The translations under genes and the position numbers were made by a program. DNA of 64,000 nt from Corbicula japonica. Lineage: Eukaryota > Mollusca > Bivalvia > Venerida > Cyrenidae. The DNA is taken from contig JAZAYU010000009.1 of the NCBI GenBank assembly GCA_038501625.1, positions 5,570,396 to 5,634,395 of the forward strand, in the 5' to 3' direction. This document shows, one piece after another, positions 47,429-58,840 of the stretch (positions within the stretch are counted from its first letter, which is position 1; each line of letters opens with the position of its first letter). The notes under the pieces are model-generated. The model saw nothing but the letters and a program-made list of their open reading frames with translations. It made no database searches and was not told where the DNA came from.

Positions 47429-49846
47429 CTAGAATGTTGTGTTCCACGGAACACATGTGTCGCCTGCATGGAAAAAGTTGAAATGTGGGCCTATTTTTAA
47501 TCATATATAATAAAAATATTTTATTTAAGTTGATTTCAATACTAGACCACAGAACACATGTGTCATCTAAATTGCATTTAAAAGGGGAATAACTATAATA
47601 ATGGTGAAACCCGAGTTATCATCTTCAAAAATTGGTTTGTGCACGCAGATGAGTTTTTCAAAGTATTAAGTGAATTGAACAAGTACTTTCCATTTTACAG
47701 GCAACACTAAGTTTCATGTGAAAGTTGCATTTGAAAGGGACATAACTCATAAAATATTCAAACAGGAGTTATAATTTTTGTAGTTGTCGATGGCACTGTT
47801 CATGTTGATGATACAATCCAAGTATTCAATGAATAGGGCAAGTACTTTCAAATTATACGCAACATTTAGTTTCATGTGAAATTTGCATTTGAAAAAAAAA
47901 GTCAAACAGGAGTTATGATTCTTGTTGTAACCGATGTTGTTGTTCATGAAGATGATATATTCGATGAGTGAATAAGACAAGTACTTTAAAAGTTATAGGC
48001 AACATTAAGTTTCATGTTAAAGTTGTATATTAAAGGGACACAACTCATAAAATAGTCCAGCAGGAGTTATCATTCTTGTTCTTCATAATGACGCTTTTCA
48101 TTGATGATTTATTTCGAATATCAAGTGAATTTTCAAAGTTAAAGTCAACATTAAGTTTCACGTTAAAGTTGCATTTGGAAGGGGCATGACTTAAAGTATA
48201 ATCAAACAGGAGTTATGATTGTTTTTGTTACCAATGTTGTTGATCATGCTGATAATGTATTCCAAGTATGAAGTGAATAGGACAAGTACTTTCAAAGTTA
48301 TAGGCAACATTAAATTTCATGTAAAAGTTGCATTTGAAAGGGGCATAACTCCAAAATATTGAAACTGGAGTTATCATTCTTGTCGTCACAGATGGCGTTG
48401 TTCATGCTGATGATATATTCCAAGTACGAATTGAATAGAATAAGTACAATCAAAGTTATAGGCAACATAAAGTTTCCGGCTAAAGTTGCATTTGAAAGGG
48501 GCAAACCTCAAAAAATATTGAAACTGGAGTTATCATTCTTGTCGTCACAGATGGTGTTGTTCATGCTGATGATATATTCCATGTATGAAGTTAATAGGAC
48601 AAGTACTTTCAAAGTTAAGGCAACATTAAGTTTCAGGTTAAAGTTGCATTTGAAAGGGGCATAACTAAAAAAATATTGAAACTGGAGTTATCATTCTTGT
48701 CAAAGATGGCACTGTTCATGCTGATGATATATTCCAAGTACAAATTGAATAGAACAAGTACAATCAAAGTTAAAGGCAACATTAAGTTTCCGGTTAAAGT
48801 TGCATTTGAAAGGGGCATAACTAAAAAAATATTGAAACTGGAGTTATCATTCTTGTCGTCACAAATGGCATTGTTCATGCTGATGATATATTCCAAGTAC
48901 AAAGTGAATAGGACAAGTACTTTCAAAGTTATAGGCAACATTAAGTTTCAGATTAAAGTTGCATTTCAAAGGGGCATAACTCAAAAAATATTGAAACTGG
49001 AGTTCTTATTCTTGTTGTCACAGATGGCATTGTTAATGCTGATGATGTATTCCAAGTACAAAGTGAATAGGACAAGTACTTTCAAAGTTATAGGCAACAT
49101 TAAGTTTCAGATTAAAGTTGCATTTGAAAGGGGCATAACTAAAAAAATATTGAAACTGGAGTTATCATTCTTGTCGTCACAGATGGCATTGTTCATGCTG
49201 GTGATATATTCCAAGTATGAAGTGAATAGGACAAGTACTTTCAAAGTTATAGGCAACATTAAGTTTCAGATTAAAGTTGCATTTCAAAGGGGCATAACTC
49301 AAAAAATATTGAAACTGGAGTTATCATTCTTGTTGTCACAGATGGCACTGTTCATGCTGATGATATATTCCAAGTATGAAGTGAATAGGAAAAGTACTTT
49401 CAAAGTTATAGGCAACATTAAGTTTCAGATTAAAGTTGCATTTCAAAGGGGCATAACTCAAAAAATATTGAAACTGGAGTTATCATTCTTGTCGTCACAG
49501 ATGGCATTGTTCATGCTGATGATATATTCCAAGTATGAAGTGAATAGGACAAGTACTGCCAAAGTTATAGGCAACATTAAGTTTCAGATTAAAGTTGCAT
49601 TTCAAAGGGGCATAACTCAAAAAATATTGAAACTGGAGTTATCATTCTTGTCGTCACAGATGGCATTGTTCATGCTGATGATATATTCCAAGTATGAAGT
49701 AAATAGGTCAAGTACTTTCAAAGTTATGGGCAACATTAAGTTTCAGGTTAAAGTTGGGGGACTACCGGACGATGGCACCGACGACGATGCTGCCGCCGCC
49801 GGACAATAGCATCCCTATGTGTCTACCTGCTATCGCAGGCGACACA
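47429..49846 (-). mobile_element. Helentron-like element with 159-bp array
   Basis: On the - strand it begins TTTTTGTGTCGCCTGCGATAG. It ends GCAGGCGACACAT, hairpin GTGTTCC-GT-GGAACAC, AACATT, CTAG|TT at 47429-47432. A second, weaker copy of this end (CTAG at 47542-47545) lies just inside. The core has about 13 units of about 159 bp, increasingly uniform from 48350 to 49740. It shares the terminal GTGTCGCC with the element at 29106-30009. Confidence 0.7.
48350..49756 (+). repeat. 159-bp tandem array giving a spurious 377-codon frame
   Basis: Units repeat with CTGGAGTTATCATTCTTGTC and AGGGGCATAACT. Since 159 = 53 x 3, one frame is open for 377 codons (48676-49809), with a 53-residue periodic peptide starting KLELSFLSSQMALFML. 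This is the consequence of the period, not evidence of a protein. Confidence 0.8.
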
Positions 49847-49986
49847 AAAACTGAACCTTTTTGACTAATTGTTTATTACACTTTGTCACATTTGTAACAC
49901 ACTCAAAAAATCAACATTCTATATTGGTACATTTCCAAAAGCAGCATATTGAACAAAATAATTAAGTAATCATAGTCTATATTGAA

Positions 49987-50213
49987 CCCTTTACTTGATA
50001 TAAATGGGTTTTATTGGGAGACCAGTATAGATCTAGATCAGTCGGCACATCTGTGCAATCAGATCTGGATTTTTCTGTTAGCTACTTGTCAGATATAACC
50101 TCAAGAATCTAAAATTGAACAGTGTAGATCCTGATCAGACTGCACAGAACTGCTGCTGATCTGGATCTACAATGTTTGCCAATGCCATAAAGTTGTATGT
50201 ATGGAGAAAAGGG
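49987..50213. mobile_element. Family A foldback copy
   Basis: Starts CCCTTTACTTGATATAAATG and ends GGAGAAAAGGG with TTAA on the right (TTGAA on the left, mutated). Lies between the array element at 47429-49846 and a family C copy. Confidence 0.7.
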
Positions 50214-50585
50214 TTAACTACTCTTTACAAATAAATCTTGGCTATACAGACTAATAAAATGTTTATTTCTTGTGCAAACTGATAAGAAAAAGCATGGGAT
50301 AGAAAGCACAACTATTAAGTTGTTTATTTATAATCTTTTTTTTTCAAACATTTTCAAGAAGTATTCAAATGATGCTAAAAATATTATTTAGGTTAATTTT
50401 GAAAATTTTGTTATCAACTATCCACCTCAAATAATCTAAAATGTACTTGGTAAGACACACAAACTGCATAACAAGAGTAAAGCTGTAATCTGATAAGTAC
50501 ATGGCACAGTATTGCACTGCTTGAACTATATCAGACCACTAAACTTTGAAACTTCTCTGAAATCGGGCATGTCACGGAAAAAGTC

Positions 50586-50888
50586 ACTCTCTTACACAAT
50601 CGTCGGCTCATTACATTCACCTCTGTTATAGGCTGGGACTACTGTCAACTAATTTTACTTTAACTTAAAAAAATAGTTCACCAATTACATTTAAAATTGC
50701 TTGGGTTTCTTTGGTTTGAATAAAAGATAGTAAAGATATCTGTCATTTGTTTATCCACAAGCTTTCATATTCATAACAATGACTGTATAAAATAAGGCTG
50801 TGAAGTTATGTCAAAGATCTTAACATTGAGCCTTTCGCAGAGATGTAAAGTGAATGTAAGGAACGACAACTCTGCGAAGGAGATTGGG
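50586..50888 (+). repeat. Family C copy
   Basis: CTCTCTTACACAATCGTCGG to CTGCGAAGGAGATTGG. Near its right end CGCAGAG and CTCTGCG can pair as a terminal hairpin. Confidence 0.65.
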
Positions 50889-51294
50889 AAAAAGTAAGTA
50901 TCTTCGGCTATATTTTTTGACACATGAGTTGTTTGTACATTTGGAATGCACTAACAATTATCTTCTATTTTCTCATAACTGAAATTTAATTTTGTAACAT
51001 ATTTTACATTATAATGTTATTTTACTGCAAAATGCATAACAAGTAATGTAGTCCACTCAGCTTTATGGCGGCATTCCAAGAATTACCGTCAAATGTCCAA
51101 TGACACCTTCTCCCTTGACGCACCTCAAATGACAAACAGCACACAGCATACCGATAATGTCACAAGTACTTGTACTGTTTCCTAGATGGTTGTTATAATA
51201 AGAATACCTAGAAATATTGATTACTTTTCATAAAATAGTTTTTATACAGCTATCTGATAATAGATGCGAACAAGGGCAATAGCTAGTTCATTAA

Positions 51295-51529
51295 CCCTTT
51301 ACACCATATAAATGCATTTTAACACATGTTCAAACAGTGTAGATCCAGATCAGCGGGCACATCCATGCTATCTGATCAGGATCTGCACTGGTCACATTTT
51401 GGTCTGAAATAACCTTAATATGAATCTGTAAGCGAACAGTGTAGATCCTGACAAGACGGCACAAATTTGCCAGATAATCTGGATCTACACTCTGCCCATG
51501 CAACAAAGGTGTATCTATGGAGTAAAGGG
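51295..51529. mobile_element. Family A foldback, full copy with flank duplication
   Basis: TTAA at 51291-51294 and 51530-51533, ends CCCTTTACACC and GGAGTAAAGGG. The right end plus flank is tandemly duplicated: about 60 bp at 51508-51567 recurs at 51568-51627. Confidence 0.75.
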
Positions 51530-52935
51530 TTAAAGTAAGAATGTTTATTACTGTGATCAGACATTAAGGTGTATCTATGGAGTAAAGGGTTAAAGTAAGA
51601 ATGTTTATTATTGTGATCAGACATTGCAGAGATGAAGAATAATCTTCAAATGATTGATTATTCAAATTTACTGAGCAGAAAAATGATCTTAATAGTGTAC
51701 CCTTAATCTTAAATGGCTGAAAAGTTGAAAACTGTCGTAAGTTGGCCAACATTTGTGATAAATTATTTTGGTTGGAGAGATACAGAACCAATTAATAATT
51801 ATTTGAACTTTGAACATAAACACAGACCTTAAACCTGGAAACTTACAAGCCATAAATTGTTTTTGGTACAGAACTAAATAAATTAAACATTAGTATCAGT
51901 CTTTTTACTAATGAACAAAGATTGTTTAGCAATACATTGTATTAACATTTGTGTTACAGGTAAACAATACTATTGTAATCAATTTGTATATTATAAATTG
52001 GACAGGTTATAGCACAAGTCCCAAAAGCTGGGAAATCTAAAACATTTTTCTACCTTTTATTGCACTTTGCAGAAAGAAAGCTTGTATGCTATAAGGTTTA
52101 AACCATTATATTTCAAATATCTTTTTTATACCACTATGTTTTCAACAAATTAATGTTATTGTTTAATTCTACTTCTTTTTGAGACAAGACAAAAAGGAAG
52201 CAGTCTAGCTGCTCATTGCCATCCCTGCCATCTGATCAGGATCATCACTGACCAAAGTGCAGTGCAAATCCAGATCAGATGGCATGGATGTACACTGGTC
52301 ACACAAGGGTTAAAATGTGTATATATAAATTAACCAAAATATGAGTATATCTGAACATGACCTGGTGAGTTGTTGTTGCTTTTTTACCTTCCTCGTAATC
52401 AAGTTTTGACCAGATTTTAACATAAACTATTGTCAATTATGACAGTTTCAGGAAAAATGATATAGGAGATGTAAATGTACTGAATGACTGTATTTAATTT
52501 ATAAAAATATGATCCTCAAATAACCCTAGAACAGATATCAATAATACTCTTATCTTGAATCACATTAATAGACTCCAACAACTTAGATGTCGGCATTAGG
52601 AAACAAACAATTTCAACATTATCAGTTACCATTTTTGATCTGTATTCAACAAATATTTTTTGATGAGATATACATGTGTCACAATAAAACATTTATAAAA
52701 ATAAATTTTACTAAAGGCTAATACTGATAAGGCAGGTAGAAACCTTTACCATGGTAAAATCTTGTAATGGACCCTCCCTAGTTATAAGAAGACATATTTC
52801 ACTCACAGCTCAAAGCATTGTCTTATAGGATTTTACAGACCAAATTTCGAAATGTAGACCCAGATTGGTGTGCATGATAGTGCTGGATTATCTGGGTCTA
52901 CACAAGTACACTCAGTTCAAACTTTTACAGGTTAA

Positions 52936-53071
52936 CCCTTTACTACATGGGATATGGCTGTTAACAATGGACAAACAGTGTAGTTACTGATCAGAAGGAG
53001 CAGTTGTGCAGACTGATCTGGATCTACAATATTCCCACATGCAATAAAACCTGTATATATTGAAAATAGGG
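52936..53071. mobile_element. Family A, internally deleted copy
   Basis: TTAA on both sides, ends CCCTTTACTACATGG and AAAATAGGG, but only 136 bp: the left inner palindrome is missing. Confidence 0.6.
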
Positions 53072-53406
53072 TTAATATTAAGCTATATTTAGATACATTG
53101 TACATCTTAATATTCTTAGATATGTTATCTAACCTAATTATAGTGATTAATCATTGGTATTACTACCATAATTGCAAAATTATCTGCACTTTCCTAAATG
53201 TGATAACATTGTTAACTGAACAAGTGTCAGTTAGAAATGATAACATGCTTGACTGACTATCCTAAACATCAAAACATTGGTCAGAGATATTGTAGTAGAG
53301 ACACACTTCAACTGTTAAGGGAGTCTAATGTTTGTTAGAAAGGAAGCAACAAATGTTTGTGCAGTTTGTAAACAAATGAGTACCAGACAGGATTGTAGTC
53401 GGATAA

Positions 53407-53627
53407 CCCTTTCCTACATAGAGGGCGAACAGTTTAGATCCAGATCAGCTGGCACATCCGTGCCGTCTGATCAGGATTTAAACTGTTCGGTTTTTATTCG
53501 TTCGGTTATTTCTGAGCAAAATGCAACCAGTGCAGATCCAGATCATATGGCACGGATGTGCTGGCTGAATCTGCTGGATCTACACTGGTTGCACATGCGT
53601 AAAAATGCGTATATATGGAGGAAACGG
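53407..53627. mobile_element. Family A foldback copy
   Basis: Starts CCCTTTCCTACATAGAGGG and ends ATATGGAGGAAACGG; well-kept CGGCACATCCGTGCCG-type blocks inside (GGCACATCCGTGCCGTCTGA). Confidence 0.7.
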
Positions 53628-53689
53628 TAAAAAAAGGAAAATTTAGCCCAAAAGCACTTTCCTTCTCATAGTACATGTCCTTAGTTTCT

Positions 53690-54270
53690 TATCTTACGAT
53701 TGTAGCATTAGTTCAGAAAGAAACTTGCATGCAAACTTTTACCACAAAATTATTGTAAGTTTAAAATGGGACAAAATTTCATCAAATGCAAAACTGAGTT
53801 ATGGTACATGACAAAGCAACACAGCATATGATGGTGCACAAGTATACAAGCTGAAAACTGTAGTGATAGTACATGATTAAAGTTATAAGCTTGTATGCAA
53901 AACTTAAAACTTAGAATATAAGTACAAGAAAGGCAATAATTTTATCAAAATCAAACTAAGAGTTAAGGAACTTGCAAAAACCTACCCAGGTGCGATTTCA
54001 ATGAAGTTTCAAAGCTGTAGCTGTAGTAGTTTGTTAGGCCAGCTCTAAAACTTTAGGTTTAACTTTAACAAGGGGCATAATTTGTTAGAAATAAGGAACT
54101 TGGCAGACACACTCAGGACAATAGTGCAACATTTCAAAGCTGTAGCTATTAAAATTTGTGAGGCTTCAAGCAAAACATAAACCTTCAAATGATATGAAAC
54201 CGTAAGTAAAACTATTCTCCGAAAAAGAAGAGCTAAAAACAACTTAATAAGAACTAAGTAATTTATCATT
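53690..54270. repeat. Degenerate array remnant
   Basis: Diverged blocks AGTTATAAGCTTGTATGC, TTTCAAAGCTGTAGCT and AGGGGCATAATTTG recur with a period near 120-150 bp, like worn versions of the 145-165 bp arrays. Confidence 0.4.
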
Positions 54271-54600
54271 GAAAGAATTTAACACATGATAATTAAGTGA
54301 TGCACTATGTGCCATGAATTTCACAAGGAGAATTAACAGTACCAAAGTTAATTATACAGAATAATTATATACAACAGCCAAAAACAATAGTTAACAGTGG
54401 CAGATTGAGGAATATCATATTCACCCCCTCGGACAACATTTTTTTTTTACTTGAATAGGCAAATAAAGATCAATGTACATGCAAGAAACAATTGATCAAT
54501 TAAATACATGTTTACAAATTTCACCGTTATCTGTCTCCATTGTATAGATCTTGTGATTCAGACTTGGATTCAAGATTTCAAAAAAGGGTATTTGTTTTAA

Positions 54601-54834
54601 CCCTTTCCTTGATAAATATGCATTTTTACGCATGTGCGACCAGTGTAGATCCAGATCAGCCGGCACATCCGTGCCGTCTGATCAGGATCTGCACTGGTCG
54701 CATTTTGGTCAGAAATAACCTAATGAATCAAAAAGCGAACAGTTTAGATCCAGATCAGACATCACAGATGTGCCGGCTGATCTGGATGTAAACTGTTCGC
54801 CCTAGCAATAAAGGTGTATCTATGGAGGAAAGGG
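54601..54834. mobile_element. Family A foldback, best full copy
   Basis: TTAA at 54597-54600 and 54835-54838; starts CCCTTTCCTTGATAAATATG and ends ATGGAGGAAAGGG. Inner blocks: GCGACCAGTGTAGATCCAGA, CGGCACATCCGTGCCG and TTTTGGTCAGAAATAACCTA. Useful as the family reference, about 234 bp. Confidence 0.8.
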
Positions 54835-55064
54835 TTAAGTGATCTTAGGGTAGTAACATGATAATTTTCCCCATGAAAATTAAATATTGCAACCTAAAAA
54901 AGAGGTTCAAGCTACCCTACTGAACCCCCACTTAATCCTCCCCTGCTTCTGTCGGTCTCCATGGTATAAACCTGTTATGACTACATGTCAAGAATGTCAC
55001 TTAGTGAAAGATCTGAGAAAAAAACACCTTCCATCCAACAATTCTAACAGAGATAGACAAATCT

Positions 55065-55290
55065 TGCACAAACTGCACACTTTTTTCATGGAACCTGCAC
55101 GCTTTTCTTGTGGAGCTTGTGAACAGTTTATTCTCGGGAGATCAAAATCTAAACTTGCACAATCTGCACACTTTTTTCAAGGTGCCTGCATGCTTTTCTT
55201 GTAAAGCTTGAGAATAGTTTCCTCGTGGGTGGTCAAAAACAAAAAAATATTAAAAAATAGTTGCATTAATTGCACGCTTTTTGCGAGCAT
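55065..55290 (+). repeat. About 96-bp tandem repeat, 2-3 units
   Basis: CTTGCACAA.CTGCACACTTTTTTCA and GCACGCTTTTCTTGT.GAGCTT recur with a period of about 96 bp; third unit degenerate. Confidence 0.6.
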
Positions 55291-56002
55291 CTTCTCATAC
55301 AATGGGCATTTAATCCAGCATAATAAATGAACGCTGATCCACTTTTGATCTCTGCATCATCAGTCAGTCACTTGCGTTTTACTTTTTTTTTTTTTTTGAG
55401 ATTAGTTAATTGTGTGTTGATGTACATTAAAGAAATATCATTTGCCGATTCCATTGTGGTGATTCATTATGTACCAGTGAATTACACATATTCTCTTCAG
55501 TTGTATAAAAGATAATAATAAGTTTGACCGGGAAAATCAGAACATGTTGTTTCCACGGGAAAATCGGTATTTTGTGTGGGAAAATATGACACTGTTCACT
55601 TATTAATGTGGTCGCAATGTGACCAAAGTGTAATTGTCTTTTCCAAGCTATTATTGAATAAAAATTATACACTCAAGTTGATGATTTTTTAACTCAGTTC
55701 CCTTGCCAAGTAGATGTTTTATTTTTTATTCTCAAAAATCTAAAGTTTGGTCAGGTGATTCAAATTCACTGAAACAGCATCTATTTTGTGAAAATCATTT
55801 CCCAGAAAGAGACCCAGTGGTCTCCCAGCACAGTTATTTACTTTTCCTGGGATCCTTAGCAGCTTAAGTGTTTCCAGTAACAACTACATGTATCAGCCTT
55901 CACTCAAGTGATCAGCTATAATAACACTTTTCTTCCCACTGATACTCATTCAGTTCACTTGTCTTGGGAGTACACACTGAGCTGAGCACTTTATTTGTTC
56001 TA

Positions 56003-56149
56003 TGCCCCAGACCATAAAACTTAATCTGGAGACCAGTCTCAAATCCAAAGCATCTGATTGCCTGAAATGGCAACTGGTCACCATTTCAGCCAATCAGATG
56101 CTTAAGATTTGAGACTGGTCTTCAATCTTAGTTTTATAATTTTGGGCCC
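56003..56149. repeat. Family B palindrome downstream of RSAD1
   Basis: GCCCCAGACCATAAAACTTA left, TTAGTTTTATAATTTTGGGC right. It lies 66 bp past the RSAD1 stop, probably inside its 3' UTR, where the RNA would form a long duplex. Confidence 0.75.
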
Positions 56150-56214
56150 TGTTCTTGTTACAAGGACGATACTCATTGCTGGTCCTTCAATATTCTCCTG
56201 AGGTGGGGCATTTT

Positions 56215-56317
56215 TCATGTAATGTTATATTCAGTACAAGCTTCCCCGAGCACAATCAACAGGTCAGGAATTATACTGTCCAGTATTAACAGACCATCTG
56301 GTGTTGCCTGAAGACCA
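56215..56317 (-). CDS. RSAD1: RSAD1 orthologue, terminal exon
   Basis: Last coding exon, acceptor TGTTTTGCAG at 56318-56320 and stop TGA at 56215-56217. It reads GLQATPDGLLILDSIIPDLL then IVLGEACTEYNIT. The LDSII motif at the end of the winged C-terminal domain matches RSAD1/HemW. Joined, the six exons give 585 nt, 194 residues plus stop, with all phases consistent. RSAD1 is a mitochondrial radical-SAM protein related to the heme chaperone HemW. A possible poly(A) signal (AATAAA on this strand) lies at 55990-55995, just beyond a family B palindrome. Confidence 0.85.
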
Positions 56318-56956
56318 CTGCAAAACATATAATAATTCTGATAGTTACTTGCTTTCAATTGATTACTCCAAAATATTATATACAATTGGTCAAAGACTGT
56401 GCTCAATTTCAACCAGTCAGATTGCTGACATCTCAGACTGGTCTCCATTCTTTGTTTTATGACCTTGAATCCAGGCCCCCAAGGTTGTTAAACTAAGAAG
56501 GGAGGCAAGAGTCTAGCTCCCTTATTTAAAACACATTTTTTATGCTCAACTCAATGCTCACTCTTTAAATGTCTAGAAAATTAACAGCTTCCATAAATTA
56601 GATATGATATTATCACATTTTGTATTATGGTAACTTTAAATTGTTGAAATGCTTCACATTTGTTGGCTCATAGTTGAGCATGAATATGTATAATTTGTTC
56701 ACTGTTGTTAGCCATAGGCATGTGATATGCTGATCTTGCTATTAATAAAGTTTGTTGATGTTGTTGTTGATAAAAATGTTCTTTGATCATTTTAGAGATA
56801 AAGTATGTCATATTTTTTAGTAAAAAATCTTTTATTTAAAATTTATAAAAGAAGTCACCAAATTTCCTGCTTTGTTCAGCATAAAAAAGATTTACAATCA
56901 CCGAGCCAGATTTAATCAAGCTGACTGATTAGATTTCAGTACAGTCTCAGTGCGGT

Positions 56957-57230
56957 GCCCAAGGTAATAAAACTGAGCATGGAAACCAGTCTCAAATCTC
57001 AAGCATCAGATTTGAGACTGGTTTCCAATCTCAGCTTTATTACCTTCAGCCCTGACCACTGGAAATTGTGAGATTTAGACTGGTTTATATTCTCAGTTTT
57101 ATATATCTCTAGGGCAAGACCTCAAGATTATAAAATTAAAAATGGAGACTAGTCTTAAATATAAGCATCTGATCACATGAAATGGAGACCTGTCTCCAAT
57201 CTCAGTTTTATAATATTCTGCAAGGGAATT
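56957..57230. repeat. Family B fragments in RSAD1 intron
   Basis: A centre-deleted palindrome (56957-57047), and arm fragments at 57060-57105 and 57120-57220. Confidence 0.6.
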
Positions 57231-57364
57231 CAAAGTCAAAGATTATATATCCCGATTTCGTCAAAAATATGAATGAAACAGGCAGTTTAGGTGAGAGTAT
57301 GTTTTGGAAAGTTTTAAATGCTTTAAAGGTTCAAGCTTTTTATAATAATACAAATTATAAGTAC

Positions 57365-57465
57365 TTCTTATCTAGTTTCAGCAGGCGATCTTTGAACAAA
57401 TGTTCACATCTCTTGCTGTGCTCAAACATATTCAGCTTACAACTGTCTGTCACCTTGGACCACAT
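57365..57465 (-). CDS. RSAD1: RSAD1 orthologue, internal exon
   Basis: Exon of 101 nt, acceptor CTGTTTTCAG, entered phase 0. It reads MWSKVTDSCKLNMFEHSKRC.. to LFKDRLLKLDK. The donor chosen, AA|GTACTT, is weak against the consensus. It is supported because it leaves phase 2, which exactly fits the last exon and gives LLKLDKN-GLQATPDG, the expected HemW C-terminal pattern (L...G.L.LT..G...LDSI). If the donor is wrong the frame would stop six bases later. Confidence 0.72.
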
Positions 57466-57539
57466 CTGAAAACAGAAGCATATCCTGTAGCATATGTTTT
57501 ACAACATTAACTTAATTCAAAAGAAATCTTCCAGATGAA

Positions 57540-58840
57540 GAGTCTGTGCCACAAATTTTTTTACTGTTACTGTAATGAAATTAACAAGGGGGCATAACTC
57601 TGGAAAAACACAGTGATGAGAAGAAAAGTCTTTTCTTTACAGCTATCTACACGTCCTACCTGATCATCTTGGCAAGTTCAAAAGAAATCTGCCAGATAGT
57701 TTATTAGGAGTAGATGCCACAAAATTTTATGAATAAAATTAACAAAGGGACATAAGTCTTGTAAAAATGGTCACAGGTAAAACCTTTTCTTTACGACTAT
57801 CTATACATCCTGCTTGATCATATGTGCAAGTTTAAAAACAAAACAACATCAGTCAGTAAATGAGGAGTTTGTGCCACAAGAATTTGAAGGTTACTAATAT
57901 AGAACGACAGATGTAAATATGTAAGGAATCATATGTAATGGCAGCTCAATTGACCTCTCACTTTGTTTATGCATAAACATTAAATCTACAAGTATCAATT
58001 ACTTTTGTCCTGTATATTTTAAAATATGTCTTTTCTTGATTTTCTTTATCTCCTCTGTGGTGCAAATGACTGCTTACCTCAGTTGTGACTCCTCTCCTTG
58101 TTCGTAAGCCAAGACACAGAAGCTCTTCCAACCTGTCCGATTAAGAAAACAAACATACTGTATGATGGTTTTCCAGCAGATGACTTTCTATATAGACATA
58201 TTTATTTACACAACTAGAACTTAGATTGGAGACCAGTATGACCTAATAAATCTTAAAGCAAACCATGTAGATCCTGATCAGATGCCTGGGATGTGCCAAC
58301 TGATCTGGATCTACACTTTTTCACCAATGAGGTATAGGGTTAAATTTTACAGCCTGTTTTATGAGAATAGTACGACCACATGAATTTATGCCAATGCTAA
58401 GTTATCTTTGTGATTTTTGTGCAACAAGTCTGTCTCTTTACAAAATAAAATGCTTCCACAGGAACCTAGAGTTTACGTGCAAAACAAGATTGCCCAATGC
58501 ATGTTAAAGTTATGTGCCAGACAAGCTTTCAAATGACATTTGACCACTTACTGTGACCATTACCTTTGAGATTGGAACCTGGCACGTGCAACACACCGTC
58601 CCATTGAGATTAACAATTCATGCCAAATGTAAACAAGACTGCTCAATCCATGTTAAAGTTATGGGCTGGACAAGCTTTCACATGAACTGTGACCCTAACT
58701 TGACCTTGACCTTTCAGATCTGAACCTGGGGTTTGCATGCAAAACTCTGTCTAAATGAGGTTAATATTCATGCAACAAGATTGCTCAATGCTCATTAAAG
58801 TTATGGGCCAGAAATATCAGAACGAGTGCACTTACAGAAG
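57540..58840. repeat. Degenerate arrays in and beside the RSAD1 introns
   Basis: 57560-57930 has GGGGGCATAACTCTGG-type blocks with period near 145 bp. 58225-58345 is a family A right half. 58480-58810 repeats CAAGCTTTCA.ATGA, TTGACCTTGACC and CTCAATG..TTAAAGTTATGG with period about 145 bp. A short (CA)n follows at 58840-58857. Confidence 0.5.
58078..58132 (-). CDS. RSAD1: RSAD1 orthologue, internal exon
   Basis: Exon of 55 nt, acceptor CGGACAG and donor GTAAGC, entered phase 2 and left phase 0. It reads LEELLCLGLRTRRGVTTE. This matches the start of the C-terminal HemW domain (LEE.L..GLRT..G). Phase continuity with the exon at 60202 is exact: AG + G gives the Arg codon. Confidence 0.88.

Noticed and set aside
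48676..49809. 377-residue open frame taken as a repeat protein
   Set aside because: It is the translation of a 159-bp tandem array inside a Helentron-like element; the same array upstream is interrupted by stops and no start or splice context supports it.
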